Source: Chitinophagaceae bacterium
GTDB lineage: Bacteria; Bacteroidota; Bacteroidia; Chitinophagales; Chitinophagaceae
Reading direction: 5' to 3'
NCBI GenBank assembly: GCA_016786845.1
Contig: JAEUVB010000001.1
Location: 1-46,146 of the forward strand
DNA: 46,146 nucleotides
Each line of letters opens with the position of its first letter. Position 1 is the first letter of the stretch. Under the pieces are notes generated by a model. It did not search any database. It was not told the origin of the DNA and worked only from the letters and a program-made list of their open reading frames with translations. A program made the position numbers and the translations under genes. Positions 1 through 8,932 of this stretch are shown here, piece after piece.

Positions 1-135
1 ACTCGTCACATCTGAACTGCTTCCGGGTATTTGAATGCCGGTTGAACCCGGCAAATAGCGGACATCGTATACCGTACCCCAGATTACTCCCGACACCTTA
101 GCCTTTAGCGTGGTTGAAAATAGAAATGTAAACAT
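1..135 (-). CDS. Possible partial coding region running off the left edge
   Basis: On the minus strand an open frame runs from an ATG at 135 to the window edge, 45 codons without a stop. The visible residues include GVIWGTVYDVRYLPG, which reads like beta-rich secreted-protein sequence rather than random translation. No family is recognised. There is no clear -7 promoter box upstream; the 7-bp array at 161-270 lies directly in front of it. It could equally be a chance open frame, so only its presence is recorded. Confidence 0.25.
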   Translation of the reverse strand, partial: MFTFLFSTTLKAKVSGVIWGTVYDVRYLPGSTGIQIPGSSSDVTS

Positions 136-159
136 TACGCATATACTACCCCTTAAAAT

Positions 160-270
<111 letters not shown>

Positions 271-532
271 AGTTTTCATAATATTTGATTTAGGTACTAT
301 AAAGATATAATATCTAAATGGGAATATTTCAAAATTATTTCTCTGGATCAAGTGTTCAGCCAAGTTAGATGCTGGCTGATTTCCGAACGGCTCATTTCCT
401 ACTGCCCGCGCAGGTCGAGGTTCCACTCGCCCCGGAACGGGATTCACGGGTCCCCGCACGGAAACTTGAGGTGAACGGGGTATAACTCGGGGGCAAAAAA
501 ATCAGACTCTTACAAATCCTCATGGAAGATAT
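271..532. other. Intergenic region with a small palindrome and a GC-rich island
   Basis: An AT-rich half holds the palindrome AGATAT-A-ATATCT (303-315). From about 369 to 490 the composition changes to GC-rich, with short complementary tracts such as CCCGG/CCGGG. A 38-codon ATG frame at 369-485 (+) ends in KLEVNGV. No promoter or known RNA is recognised. The composition contrast suggests a remnant of an inserted element or a structured element, but neither can be shown from the sequence alone. Confidence 0.4.
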
Positions 533-1900
533 TTACGCTACCTCCTTCACCTTTTCGCCATAAGCTTGCATCCACGCATCGAGGTCCTTTTTGAAATCTT
601 CGCGGAGCAGGTTGGCGCTAAAGTCACCGGCAGCCAATATTTTCCCGAGCAATTCATCTTGCGCTTTCTGACAATGCAGCGCCACATGGTAGGAGGTGTG
701 GGAAAAGGAGACCATTTCGTAAACGGAATTGAAGAAGGCAGGATAGAGCAGACCCAGTTCTTTTTCGATTTGCTTGCGGCGAAGAAATTCGGGATCGGCT
801 ACTTTATCGCGCATCTCCACAAAATTGAGCATGGCCAAATCGGCTACGGCATCGCCATTGCGTTTGCGCGCTTCCTGATATTGGGCCAAGATGCCGGTCC
901 AATCGGCATCGGGGTTGTTGTCGAGTATGCTCATGAGGACATTGCAATCTTCAAATCCGCAGTTCATGCCTTGTCCATAAAACGGTACAATGGCATGGGC
1001 CGCATCACCGATCAGCATATTTTTATCCTGATAGACCCAAGGAAAGCACTTCACAATCACGAGAGAGGAAGTGGGGTTGCCAAAGAAATCTTCGAGGAAA
1101 GTAGGCATGAGGGCGAGGGCATCGGGAAATTGGGTCTCAAAAAAGCTTTTTGCCGCTTCCGGCGTCTTGAGGTTTTCAAACGAATGTTCGCCTTCGAAAG
1201 GAAGAAACAGGGTGCAGGTAAAGGTCGCATCGGTATTGGGCAGGGCAATGAGCATGAAATTTCGACGAGGCCAGATGTGGAGGGCCTGTTTGTCGAGCAG
1301 GAATTCGCCATTGGGCCCGGCGGGGATGCACAATTCTTTGTAACCGTGTTCAATATAGAGTTGGGAATAGCTGAAACGGTCGCGACGCAAATAAGCATTT
1401 CTCAAAGCAGAAAATGCACCATCGGCCGCCATCACCACATCATGATCGCTGTGGCTCAGGGTTTTGTCGCCATCCTCGATAGATATCGTATTGGTGGGCA
1501 AATCCACATCGGTCACCCTTTGTTCGAAGCGGATATCAACGCCACAAGCTTCCGCCAGGGTCATGAGTTTACGATTGAGTTCACCCCGGCTCACCGAATA
1601 AATGGCTTCTTCGTGTTTGCCGTAAGCTTGAAACACAGGCTCACCCGATATCGGATGGATCTGACGTCCGTACATGGGAATGGCAATTTCTTCGATTTCC
1701 TTACGCAGGCCGGCCAGTTCCAATCCGGCCCAGCCCCGCATACTCATGGCGAGATTGATAGACTTTCCGGCTGAATAAGTGAGTTTGCGCATATCGGGTC
1801 TGCGTTCCAGCACGGTGACCTGGTAGCCGCGTTTTTGAAGTAATATGGCCAATAATGAGCCTACGAGGCCCGCTCCGAGTATGGTAATTTTCTTGCTCAT
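533..1900 (-). CDS. kmo: Kynurenine 3-monooxygenase
   Basis: FAD-dependent aromatic hydroxylase that converts L-kynurenine to 3-hydroxykynurenine with NADPH and oxygen, in the kynurenine route of tryptophan breakdown and de novo NAD synthesis. The 455-residue length fits the family. Visible features are the N-terminal FAD fold with GAGLVG at residues 9-14, ERRPD at 32-36, and the FAD-binding block GDAAHAIVPFYGQGMNCGFE at 298-317, typical of KMO. It starts 9 bp after the stop of the polyprenyl synthase gene on the same strand, so the two are probably cotranscribed. No kynureninase or 3-hydroxyanthranilate dioxygenase is in the window; a RidA-like protein at 36278-36694 might act in the same pathway but is far away. 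Sequence on the opposite strand is open over 400 codons but is a shadow. Confidence 0.93.
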   Translation of the reverse strand: MSKKITILGAGLVGSLLAILLQKRGYQVTVLERRPDMRKLTYSAGKSINLAMSMRGWAGLELAGLRKEIEEIAIPMYGRQIHPISGEPVFQAYGKHEEAIYSVSRGELNRKLMTLAEACGVDIRFEQRVTDVDLPTNTISIEDGDKTLSHSDHDVVMAADGAFSALRNAYLRRDRFSYSQLYIEHGYKELCIPAGPNGEFLLDKQALHIWPRRNFMLIALPNTDATFTCTLFLPFEGEHSFENLKTPEAAKSFFETQFPDALALMPTFLEDFFGNPTSSLVIVKCFPWVYQDKNMLIGDAAHAIVPFYGQGMNCGFEDCNVLMSILDNNPDADWTGILAQYQEARKRNGDAVADLAMLNFVEMRDKVADPEFLRRKQIEKELGLLYPAFFNSVYEMVSFSHTSYHVALHCQKAQDELLGKILAAGDFSANLLREDFKKDLDAWMQAYGEKVKEVA

Positions 1901-1909
1901 GGGATGGTT

Positions 1910-2872
1910 TTATTTTTTTCGTTCTATGGTATATTGCACCAGGCGAACCAGTTGCGTTTTAATTTCATTGTCGGGAAAGGCTTTCAGGATCTCATAAGCT
2001 TCCTGAATATAGCGTTGCATCACCTCTTCGGCATAGCGTATGCCACCGGAACTTTCAACGGCCGATAAAATCAAATTCAATTCATTTTTATTTTTCTCGG
2101 CATGCCGGAAGATGCGCATGATTTTGCGTTTGGTGGCAGCATCACAGTGGTTGAGGGTATAGATCAGCGGCAAGGTCATTTTCTTTTCCTTGATATCGTT
2201 GCCGGTGGGTTTTCCGACGTCCTCTTTACCATAATCAAAGAGATCATCACGGATTTGAAAGGCCATGCCCACCTTCTCGCCAAACTGTCTCATGAGTTCA
2301 GTTTGTTCATAGTTTTGTGCAGCAGAATAAGCACCGGCCCCGCAGGCAGAAGCAATGAGGGAGGCGGTTTTACATCGAATGATATCGAAATAGATTTCCT
2401 CTGTAATGTCGAGTTTACGGGCCTTTTCGGCTTGGAGTAATTCTCCTTCACTCATATCGCGTACGGCTGAGGCGAGAATTTGCAGGATGCGAAAATCGCC
2501 ATTGTCGAGGGAGAGGAGCAAGCCTTTCGACAATAAATAATCGCCGACCAAAACCGCAATTTTATTCTTCCACAGGGCATTGATGGAGAAAAAGCCGCGT
2601 CGGGTATCGGCATCATCCACCACATCGTCGTGTACGAGGGTAGCGGTATGAAGTAACTCGATGAGGGCAGCAGCCCGATAGGATTTTTCGTTGAGGGTAC
2701 CGCACATTTTGGCCGACAATAACACGAACATGGGGCGTAATTGTTTGCCCTTGGTCTTGACGATATACTTCATGATCCTGTCTAGCAGGGGGACACTACT
2801 TTCGACGGCCTGATTGAAGGTAACTTCAAAGGTCTTCAGCTCATTTTCCAGGTATTTCCTGATCTCATTCAT
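1910..2872 (-). CDS. Polyprenyl diphosphate synthase (long-chain, trans)
   Basis: Condenses isopentenyl diphosphate onto an allylic primer to make the long prenyl chain of respiratory quinones. The 320-residue protein carries GKQLRP at 42-47, the first aspartate-rich motif DDVVD at 82-86 and the second DDLFD at 209-213, all intact. Small residues (Ala77, Thr78) just before the first motif fit long-chain synthases of the IspB type; chain length cannot be fixed from sequence. An in-frame ATG exists at 2944, but the 24 extra residues are unlike the family and would run into the promoter of the divergent gene, so the ATG at 2872 (MNEIRKYL) was chosen. It is followed by kmo after 9 bp. Confidence 0.9.
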   Translation of the reverse strand: MNEIRKYLENELKTFEVTFNQAVESSVPLLDRIMKYIVKTKGKQLRPMFVLLSAKMCGTLNEKSYRAAALIELLHTATLVHDDVVDDADTRRGFFSINALWKNKIAVLVGDYLLSKGLLLSLDNGDFRILQILASAVRDMSEGELLQAEKARKLDITEEIYFDIIRCKTASLIASACGAGAYSAAQNYEQTELMRQFGEKVGMAFQIRDDLFDYGKEDVGKPTGNDIKEKKMTLPLIYTLNHCDAATKRKIMRIFRHAEKNKNELNLILSAVESSGGIRYAEEVMQRYIQEAYEILKAFPDNEIKTQLVRLVQYTIERKK

Positions 2873-2951
2873 CGGTCGGAATACAATGATAGCTTGGTCT
2901 GGCTTATTAGTAAAGAAATATGTGAAAATTATTTTTTTTGACAATTATTTA

Positions 2952-2959
2952 TATCTTTG
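2952..2959 (+). promoter_or_regulatory. Bacteroidota -7 box for the OmpA-like gene
   Basis: TATCTTTG matches TAnnTTTG exactly. No TTG lies 19-21 bp upstream, so the -33 element is weak or absent. Transcription would begin near 2965, which makes the ATG at 2969 almost leaderless and the ATG at 2987 a better start with a leader of about 20 nt. Confidence 0.6.
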
Positions 2960-2986
2960 CGCCTTACTATGTCAAAACCATACACT

Positions 2987-4723
2987 ATGTTAAAAAAGAA
3001 CTACCTATTAATTGCTGCAACCCTTATCACCACTGCATTTTGTTCCACTCCGGCCATCGCACAAGACGAAGTTGGCGGGACAACAACGGGGGTTTATCGT
3101 GGAGCAGGTTATGATGTTCAGGATACTTCCTTAATTCCTGAAAGAAGAATGGAACAACAACGCGATTTTTTAGCGAATCAATACGACTTTCCTTCTAAGC
3201 CAAGAAACCAATGGGAAATTGGTGTTAGCATAGGATCTTTTAGTGTATCCGGTGACATCCGTTCAAAGAATTTATTTACAGCGAAAAACCCGGGTCAAAC
3301 TTTGGGCTTTGGAGTTCACTTACGTAAAGCTTGGGGATATATCATCTCTACCCGTTTACAATTCCTTCATGGCGTAGCAAGTGGTTTCAACTGGCAGCCT
3401 GCAACAGGATATTCTGGACATGGTGGAAATCCTTGGGAAACTTACTATGGAAACAGTAATCCTCAATTGGCAAAAAATGTATTTTACAACTACAAAACCA
3501 AAGTAGACGAATTGTCTTTCCAGATCATTGCTGCTTTGAACAACGTAAAGTTCCACAAAGCAAGAAACAAAGCAAGCCTTTACGGTTTAGTGGGTATGGG
3601 TGGTACTTTGTATGATACTTGGGTAGATGCCTTGAATGCCAACAAAAAAGTATACGATTTCCAAACCAAAATCATCGATAAGGATTATACCTACGATCAA
3701 CCGGGATGGAACAATGAATACCGCTCCAGAAAAGCAAAGAATACAGATTTGAAAAATTTGTTTGATGGTGAATATGAGTCTCGTGCAGAACGTCATGACA
3801 ACCGCCCTTGGTTTGGAAGTGAAAGAACTTATCGTACCATCCTGACTGTCGGTATGGGTATCCAATTTAAATTAGGTCGTAAAGTTTCATTGGCTATTGA
3901 AGACAAGTGGTCTTACACCAATGATGATTTGATCGATGGACAACGTTGGCAAGAATGGCCTCAGCCGGGTAACGGCGGTTCGGCTATGACCCGTGATTTC
4001 GATACTTACAACTATTTATCATTAGGTTTGAATATCCATTTAGGTGGACGTTCAGTAGAACCACTTTGGTGGATGAATCCATTGGATTATGGTTATACCG
4101 AAATGAAGCGTCCACGTACCGGTGGCGATTGCGATGCTGATTCTGATGGTGATGGTGTTTCTGATTGCTTCGATCGTTGCCCTGATACTCCGGCCGGTGT
4201 GGCTGTGGATACACATGGTTGTCCAATCGATACCGATGGTGACGGTGTACCTGACTTTAAAGATAAACAATTGATTACCCCTACAGAGTGTCAGCCTTCT
4301 GATGCAGATGGTATCGGTACATGTCCTGATCCTGAGTGTTGCAAAAACGGACCTAAAGTAAGTCCGGGTTGTGGAAATATCCCAGGTGGCAGCATTCCTT
4401 TCGCAGCCGGTTCATCTAAATTAAGTTCAGGTGCTCAAGCTAACCTTTCTAAATTGGCTAACGCGATGAGAGCAGAACCTAACTGTAAAGTGGTGGTAAT
4501 GGGTAATGGTAATGCGAGCAAATTGGAACAACAACGTTCATGGGATCGTGTAAATTCCGTGATCAACTATATGGTCGACAACCAAGGTATCGATCGCGAT
4601 CGTTTCATCTTCCAATATGGTCAGAATGGTAATGCCAATTCAGTGGATTATCGCTCAGCCGGTGAAGGAGAAGAAGGCCCATCCAATATGCCGCCGCCTT
4701 TCCCTAACTTAAGAAGAGATTAA
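2987..4723 (+). CDS. OmpA-family outer-membrane protein with TSP3-like calcium repeats
   Basis: Cell-envelope protein of about 578 residues. It begins with a classical signal peptide (MLKKNYLLIAATLITTAF, cleavage after AIAQ), followed by a roughly 330-residue beta-rich region resembling an outer-membrane barrel. Then come thrombospondin-type-3 calcium repeats (DADSDGDGVSDCFDRCPDTP and DTDGDGVPD) and a C-terminal OmpA-like domain of about 110 residues. In the OmpA domain the usual G-H-T-D peptidoglycan-binding motif reads GNGN, so the aspartate that contacts diaminopimelate is replaced, while the later arginine (DRVNSV) is kept. An alternative ATG at 2969 adds six residues. It has its own -7 box and a strong terminator just downstream, so it is probably a single-gene, well-expressed unit. 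Confidence 0.8.
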   Translation: MLKKNYLLIAATLITTAFCSTPAIAQDEVGGTTTGVYRGAGYDVQDTSLIPERRMEQQRDFLANQYDFPSKPRNQWEIGVSIGSFSVSGDIRSKNLFTAKNPGQTLGFGVHLRKAWGYIISTRLQFLHGVASGFNWQPATGYSGHGGNPWETYYGNSNPQLAKNVFYNYKTKVDELSFQIIAALNNVKFHKARNKASLYGLVGMGGTLYDTWVDALNANKKVYDFQTKIIDKDYTYDQPGWNNEYRSRKAKNTDLKNLFDGEYESRAERHDNRPWFGSERTYRTILTVGMGIQFKLGRKVSLAIEDKWSYTNDDLIDGQRWQEWPQPGNGGSAMTRDFDTYNYLSLGLNIHLGGRSVEPLWWMNPLDYGYTEMKRPRTGGDCDADSDGDGVSDCFDRCPDTPAGVAVDTHGCPIDTDGDGVPDFKDKQLITPTECQPSDADGIGTCPDPECCKNGPKVSPGCGNIPGGSIPFAAGSSKLSSGAQANLSKLANAMRAEPNCKVVVMGNGNASKLEQQRSWDRVNSVINYMVDNQGIDRDRFIFQYGQNGNANSVDYRSAGEGEEGPSNMPPPFPNLRRD

Positions 4724-4744
4724 TTTCAGTGTTATATATTGCAG

Positions 4745-4770
4745 AAAAGCTACCAACCGGTAGCTTTTTT
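4745..4770 (+). terminator. Rho-independent terminator after the OmpA-like gene
   Basis: AAAAGCTACC, loop AACC, GGTAGCTTTT, then TT: a perfect 10-bp stem ending in a T run, 21 bases after the stop codon. Confidence 0.9.
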
Positions 4771-4857
4771 GCATTATGAGATATTTTAATATTGATTCAG
4801 GTGATTGTTCCGACTTGCCTCATTTAACATTCAGCATTCATCATTCAACATTGCGGG

Positions 4858-5886
4858 TTAATCACTCCAGACCTTAGTGCCTTCACTGCAATTCGCACAG
4901 ATATCAATATTCTTTCTGCCGGTGATCAGTTTTTTACGAAATGCTTTATAGGTATCACTCTGCCAGATCGCTCTGAAACTGTCTTGCTTTAAATCGCCTA
5001 ACCGATAATCGGCATCCTTATCGAAGCAACAAGGAACGACCAGGCCATCCCAACTGATTACACAGGCATGCCAGAGTTTCCAGCAATGGTTTTCGAGGCT
5101 GTTCTTGATGGTATAGGTGCCATCGTCTTGTTTTTTATAACGGGAAAATTTATCCAAGGTGGGAATCAGTTCATGACCGTTTTTATAGTCATAGATTTGA
5201 GCAGTTTTAAAGCGAACATCATCTACACCCACTTCCTTCGCCAATCGTTTGATATCTTCAATCTGATGTTCATTCGGTTTGACCACGAGAAACTGAAAGA
5301 AGACATAAGGTTTCTTAGACTTTAATTCCTTTTTCCATTTCACAATATTGCGGGCTCCTTCCAATACCTTTTCAAGTTTACCGCCCACACGATATTGTTG
5401 GTAGACTTCCTGAGTCGTACCATCAATCGAAATGATGAGCCGGTCGAGGCCGCTTTCAACGGTTTTACGGGCATTATCGTCGTTGAGGTAATGCGCATTG
5501 GTACTCGTAGCGGTATAGATTTTTTTCTGAGCAGCAAATTTGACCATTTCCAAAAAGTCGGGATTCAGATAGGGTTCACCCTGAAAATAAAAAATCAGGT
5601 ACATCATATCCTTGTGCAGCTCTTCGATGGTTTTGGTGAAAAAATCTTTTTCCAACATGCCAATGGGCCTTGTGAAGGCACGCAGTCCACTTGGACATTC
5701 AGGGCAACGAAGATTGCAGGACGTAGTAGGTTCGAAAGAAATGGAAAATGGAACGCCCCATTGAACCGGTTTCTGCAGCCATTTGGTGACATAGAAACTG
5801 GATAACACTTTCAAGCCGTTGACAAAACGACGTGGCGTTAATTTGCCGAGAAAATTGAGACTGTCATTCAGATTGGCTTGGGGCAT
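4858..5886 (-). CDS. Radical SAM/SPASM domain protein
   Basis: Iron-sulfur enzyme of 342 residues that would use S-adenosylmethionine to start radical chemistry. CNLRCPEC at residues 57-64 is the CxxxCxxC cluster motif; FQGEPYLNP is the usual SAM-contact strand (GEP); the C-terminal half has SPASM-type cysteines (CWKLWHAC, VVPCCFD, DICANC) that would hold auxiliary clusters. Substrate is unknown: no peptide precursor or sugar pathway gene is adjacent, and the family covers peptide maturases, anaerobic sulfatase maturases and others. The ATG at 5886 was chosen over a TTG at 5895 because a -7 box (5893-5900) overlaps that TTG. It is monocistronic, convergent with the OmpA-like gene. Confidence 0.85.
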   Translation of the reverse strand: MPQANLNDSLNFLGKLTPRRFVNGLKVLSSFYVTKWLQKPVQWGVPFSISFEPTTSCNLRCPECPSGLRAFTRPIGMLEKDFFTKTIEELHKDMMYLIFYFQGEPYLNPDFLEMVKFAAQKKIYTATSTNAHYLNDDNARKTVESGLDRLIISIDGTTQEVYQQYRVGGKLEKVLEGARNIVKWKKELKSKKPYVFFQFLVVKPNEHQIEDIKRLAKEVGVDDVRFKTAQIYDYKNGHELIPTLDKFSRYKKQDDGTYTIKNSLENHCWKLWHACVISWDGLVVPCCFDKDADYRLGDLKQDSFRAIWQSDTYKAFRKKLITGRKNIDICANCSEGTKVWSD

Positions 5887-5892
5887 GGGGCA

Positions 5893-5900
5893 CAAATGTA
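5893..5900 (-). promoter_or_regulatory. -7 box (TACATTTG) at the radical SAM gene
   Basis: On the minus strand TACATTTG ends 6 nt before the ATG at 5886. No well-spaced -33 TTG is seen. If used, the transcript would begin at or next to the start codon, that is, a leaderless or nearly leaderless mRNA. Confidence 0.45.
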
Positions 5901-6009
5901 CTATGCAATTGTGAAACTACCCTTCTCCATACATCACGACTAAAAACCACTTAAACGGCATTTTATGACTTATAACATATTGTTATCCCTGCAATGCCCA
6001 TGCTGCGGG

Positions 6010-6017
6010 TATATTTG
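6010..6017 (+). promoter_or_regulatory. -7 box (TATATTTG) of the beta-barrel/GLPGLI unit
   Basis: Exact TAnnTTTG match 17 nt before the ATG at 6035, implying a leader of roughly 10 nt. The nearest upstream TTG (5980-5982) is 27 bp away, too far for a standard -33 element. Confidence 0.55.
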
Positions 6018-6034
6018 GGAATATATTGATTTTT

Positions 6035-8890
6035 ATGCATAGACTTTTATGTTTCATCTTCTTGTCACTTTTGGGTTCATTTTCTGCTGTAGCGCAGGAG
6101 AAAGGCATATCGGGCAAAGTGAAGGATACCTTGAATGTTAAACCGGTTGTATTTGCTTCAGTTTCAGCGATCCGAAAAAGTGATTCTATTTTGGTTCGTC
6201 ATACAAGGACCAATCAGCAAGGGAGTTTTATGCTCAAACCACTTCAGCCCGGTCAATACATTTTATTGGTTTCGCACAGCAGCTTTGTGGATTATGTAGA
6301 TGAGATTGAAGTTAAAGAAACCGATGGCATCAAACCGATAGATGATATTAATTTATATCAACGCGGTCAACTCCTGAAGGAAGTGGTGATTAAAAATTCG
6401 GCATCCATAAAAATCAAAGGCGATACCCTGGAATACCTGGCTGATAGTTTTAAAGTGAAAGAAGGTGCCATGGTAGAAGATCTTCTCAAAGTGCTTCCCG
6501 GTATACAAGTGAATAAAAAAGGAGAAATTACGGCCATGGGTGAAAAAGTAGAAAAAGTACTGGTGGACGGGGAAGAGTTTTTTGGTGACGACCCTACAGT
6601 AGCTACTCAGAATATTCAATCGAAAGTGGTGGAAAAGGTGCAAGTGTTTGATAAGAAAAGTGATCAGGCACAATTTACCGGCTTTGATGACGGACAGGAG
6701 CAGAAGACCATCAACCTGAAGCTGAAGGATAACATGAACCGGGGTGAATTTGGAAAGGTAGAATTAGGTGGAGGTTGGGAGGATCGATGGCAAAATCAAG
6801 CCATGCTGAATTCATTTAAGAATAAGCGTCAGCTCAGCATCTATGGTGTCATGAGTAGTAACGGTAAAACAGGTTTAGGTTGGGAAGACCGAAACACCTA
6901 TACCGGAGAAGGCGGTGGCATGAGTATGGATGAAGACGGCGGATTTATGTGGACCGTGACGGATGATGGTGACGATGATAATAGCCGTGGATTTTCAATA
7001 CCCGAGGGTATCACCAAAGCTTGGACGGGCGGTGTGCATTTTGCCAATAAATGGAAAGACGGTGACCATCATTTGAATGCCAACTATTCCTTTGGTCGTA
7101 TCAACAGAATCAGAAAACAAAATTCAAATACGGAGAATCTATTCCCGGGTAATACCTATCAAACTCAGGATACTTCGAACACTTATTCCAGTCGTAATAC
7201 GCACAGACTGACCGCCAAGTATACCTGGAATATTGATAGCTCCACGACACTGATTTACAATCTCAACAGTCGTTTAGGATTTATTGAAAGCGAAACTGAA
7301 AACTCAACCAATAACAGGACCTATGAAGAAGTGCCGATCAGCAGCAGTGTGCGTGATAATAGCAGCAATTCAACACAAACAAGGGTCAACAATAATTTGG
7401 TTTTGAATAAAAAGTTTAAAAAAGTAGGTCGTACAATTTCTGTATCGGGCACTTATAATTACAATAAGAATGATGCTGAGGGCATGTTGAGTGGGGTCAA
7501 TACCTACGGATTTAACGGATCGACCATGACAGAAATTCTGGACCAGAAAAAAGTTCAAAATCAATTGATCAATTATATCAATGCTGATCTGTCGTATACC
7601 GAACCCCTCACCAAAAAAATCTTATTGAAAACATCATATGCCTATACCATCGACAACAGTTTGTCGGGTAAAAGTACATTGGTGAAGCCTCAGGCTGAAA
7701 ACGATTATACACAACAGATCGATACATTAAGCAGTGATTTCAATTCAAGTATCTATTCCCATACCGTAGGTGCTGAAATTAAATACAATGAGAAGAAGTA
7801 TAATTTTGCCATTGGTTCACGGGTTCGTTACTCTCTCTTTCATCAGGATGATCTGGTACGTAATCTGAATTACGATTACAATCGTTGGAATGCGTTTCCT
7901 ACCGTACGATTCAATTATAAATTCTCTCAATTCAGCCGTGTGACGTTTAACTATAACGGGTCCACACGTCAGCCTTCCATTACACAAATGCAACCTGTGC
8001 AGGACAACAGCAATCCGTTGGAAATCTATGTCGGTAATCCTTCCCTGAAGATCGGATACAATCAAAATTTCAACCTGAATTATTTCAGTTACAAAGTATT
8101 CACCGGACGCAGTATATATACCGGTATCAGTTTCTCAAACAGCTTCAATAACATCGCATTGAATCGAACCTTTGATCCTTTGGGTCGTACCATCAATCAG
8201 TATGTCAATTTAAATGGAGGTTATAATGCCACCATGTGGGGCGGTATCAGAACTAAAATACCGAAGACGGATTTGGAGGTTAAATTGGATCTTAATGGAA
8301 ATTATGGTCATACTCCGAACATCATCAACAACCAAACCGGTACCACCAATTCCTATTTTGTGACCCTCTCTCCGGGCATCAATTATACAAAAGAAGATCT
8401 CATCTATTTGAGTGCAGAATTGAAAACGATCTACAACAATGCAGTAAGCACGATACAAAGCAATCGTAACATTCGATATATTGGTTTAAATCCGAATGCT
8501 TCTGCAACGGTCTATTTTCTAAAGAATTTTGAAGCCGGAACGGATATTGATTATCAATACAATCCGCCGGTGGCACCTTATAATACCTCTTTCAATCGTT
8601 TCATTTGGAATGGATACGTATCTTATAAAATGTTGAAGGGCCGTAACCTGACCTGGCGTGCAGGTATGAATGATATCTTAAATCAAAACCGGGGATATGA
8701 TCGCACCACGACCAATAATTTTAACACCGAAAGATTTTTTATGACCCTCGGGCGGTATTGGATGGTGTCTGCAGTATGGACATTTAGTAGTGGGCCTATG
8801 GCCGCACAACACCAACAAGGCGGCGGTGGCATGAGACCTAAAGGAATGCGTGGCGGAATGCGCGGTGGTGGTCGAAGAATGTCACATTAA
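6035..8890 (+). CDS. Outer-membrane beta-barrel protein, TonB-receptor-like (PF14905 type)
   Basis: Protein of 951 residues with a signal peptide ending SAVAQ. Next is a carboxypeptidase-regulatory-like beta-sandwich (about residues 22-110), then a plug-like region with VLVDGEEFFGDDP, a signature of this barrel family, and a long barrel rich in aromatic and Asn-flanked strands. There is no ordinary TonB-receptor plug motif, so it belongs to the shorter-plug group often annotated as outer membrane beta-barrel protein. The last 30 residues are rich in Gly, Met and Arg (GGGGMRPKGMRGGMRGGGRR), an unusual tail. The GLPGLI gene follows after 42 bp; barrel-GLPGLI pairs are a recurrent Bacteroidota arrangement and suggest a joint envelope function, whose substrate is unknown. 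A TTG at 6026 could extend it by three residues, but the ATG at 6035 is preferred. Confidence 0.85.
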   Translation: MHRLLCFIFLSLLGSFSAVAQEKGISGKVKDTLNVKPVVFASVSAIRKSDSILVRHTRTNQQGSFMLKPLQPGQYILLVSHSSFVDYVDEIEVKETDGIKPIDDINLYQRGQLLKEVVIKNSASIKIKGDTLEYLADSFKVKEGAMVEDLLKVLPGIQVNKKGEITAMGEKVEKVLVDGEEFFGDDPTVATQNIQSKVVEKVQVFDKKSDQAQFTGFDDGQEQKTINLKLKDNMNRGEFGKVELGGGWEDRWQNQAMLNSFKNKRQLSIYGVMSSNGKTGLGWEDRNTYTGEGGGMSMDEDGGFMWTVTDDGDDDNSRGFSIPEGITKAWTGGVHFANKWKDGDHHLNANYSFGRINRIRKQNSNTENLFPGNTYQTQDTSNTYSSRNTHRLTAKYTWNIDSSTTLIYNLNSRLGFIESETENSTNNRTYEEVPISSSVRDNSSNSTQTRVNNNLVLNKKFKKVGRTISVSGTYNYNKNDAEGMLSGVNTYGFNGSTMTEILDQKKVQNQLINYINADLSYTEPLTKKILLKTSYAYTIDNSLSGKSTLVKPQAENDYTQQIDTLSSDFNSSIYSHTVGAEIKYNEKKYNFAIGSRVRYSLFHQDDLVRNLNYDYNRWNAFPTVRFNYKFSQFSRVTFNYNGSTRQPSITQMQPVQDNSNPLEIYVGNPSLKIGYNQNFNLNYFSYKVFTGRSIYTGISFSNSFNNIALNRTFDPLGRTINQYVNLNGGYNATMWGGIRTKIPKTDLEVKLDLNGNYGHTPNIINNQTGTTNSYFVTLSPGINYTKEDLIYLSAELKTIYNNAVSTIQSNRNIRYIGLNPNASATVYFLKNFEAGTDIDYQYNPPVAPYNTSFNRFIWNGYVSYKMLKGRNLTWRAGMNDILNQNRGYDRTTTNNFNTERFFMTLGRYWMVSAVWTFSSGPMAAQHQQGGGGMRPKGMRGGMRGGGRRMSH

Positions 8891-8932
8891 GCATCATACA
8901 ATTATTAATCAATTAGAATTACAATCTTTTTT

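Noticed and set aside
566..1774. Open frame of 402 codons antisense to kmo
   Set aside because: The minus-strand kmo frame has all family motifs; the plus frame has no recognisable domain and arises from codon bias on the opposite strand.
4821..4853. CATTYAACATT-like short repeats
   Set aside because: Only a few imperfect AT-rich copies; a similar tract near 20213 suggests common low-complexity sequence rather than a defined element.
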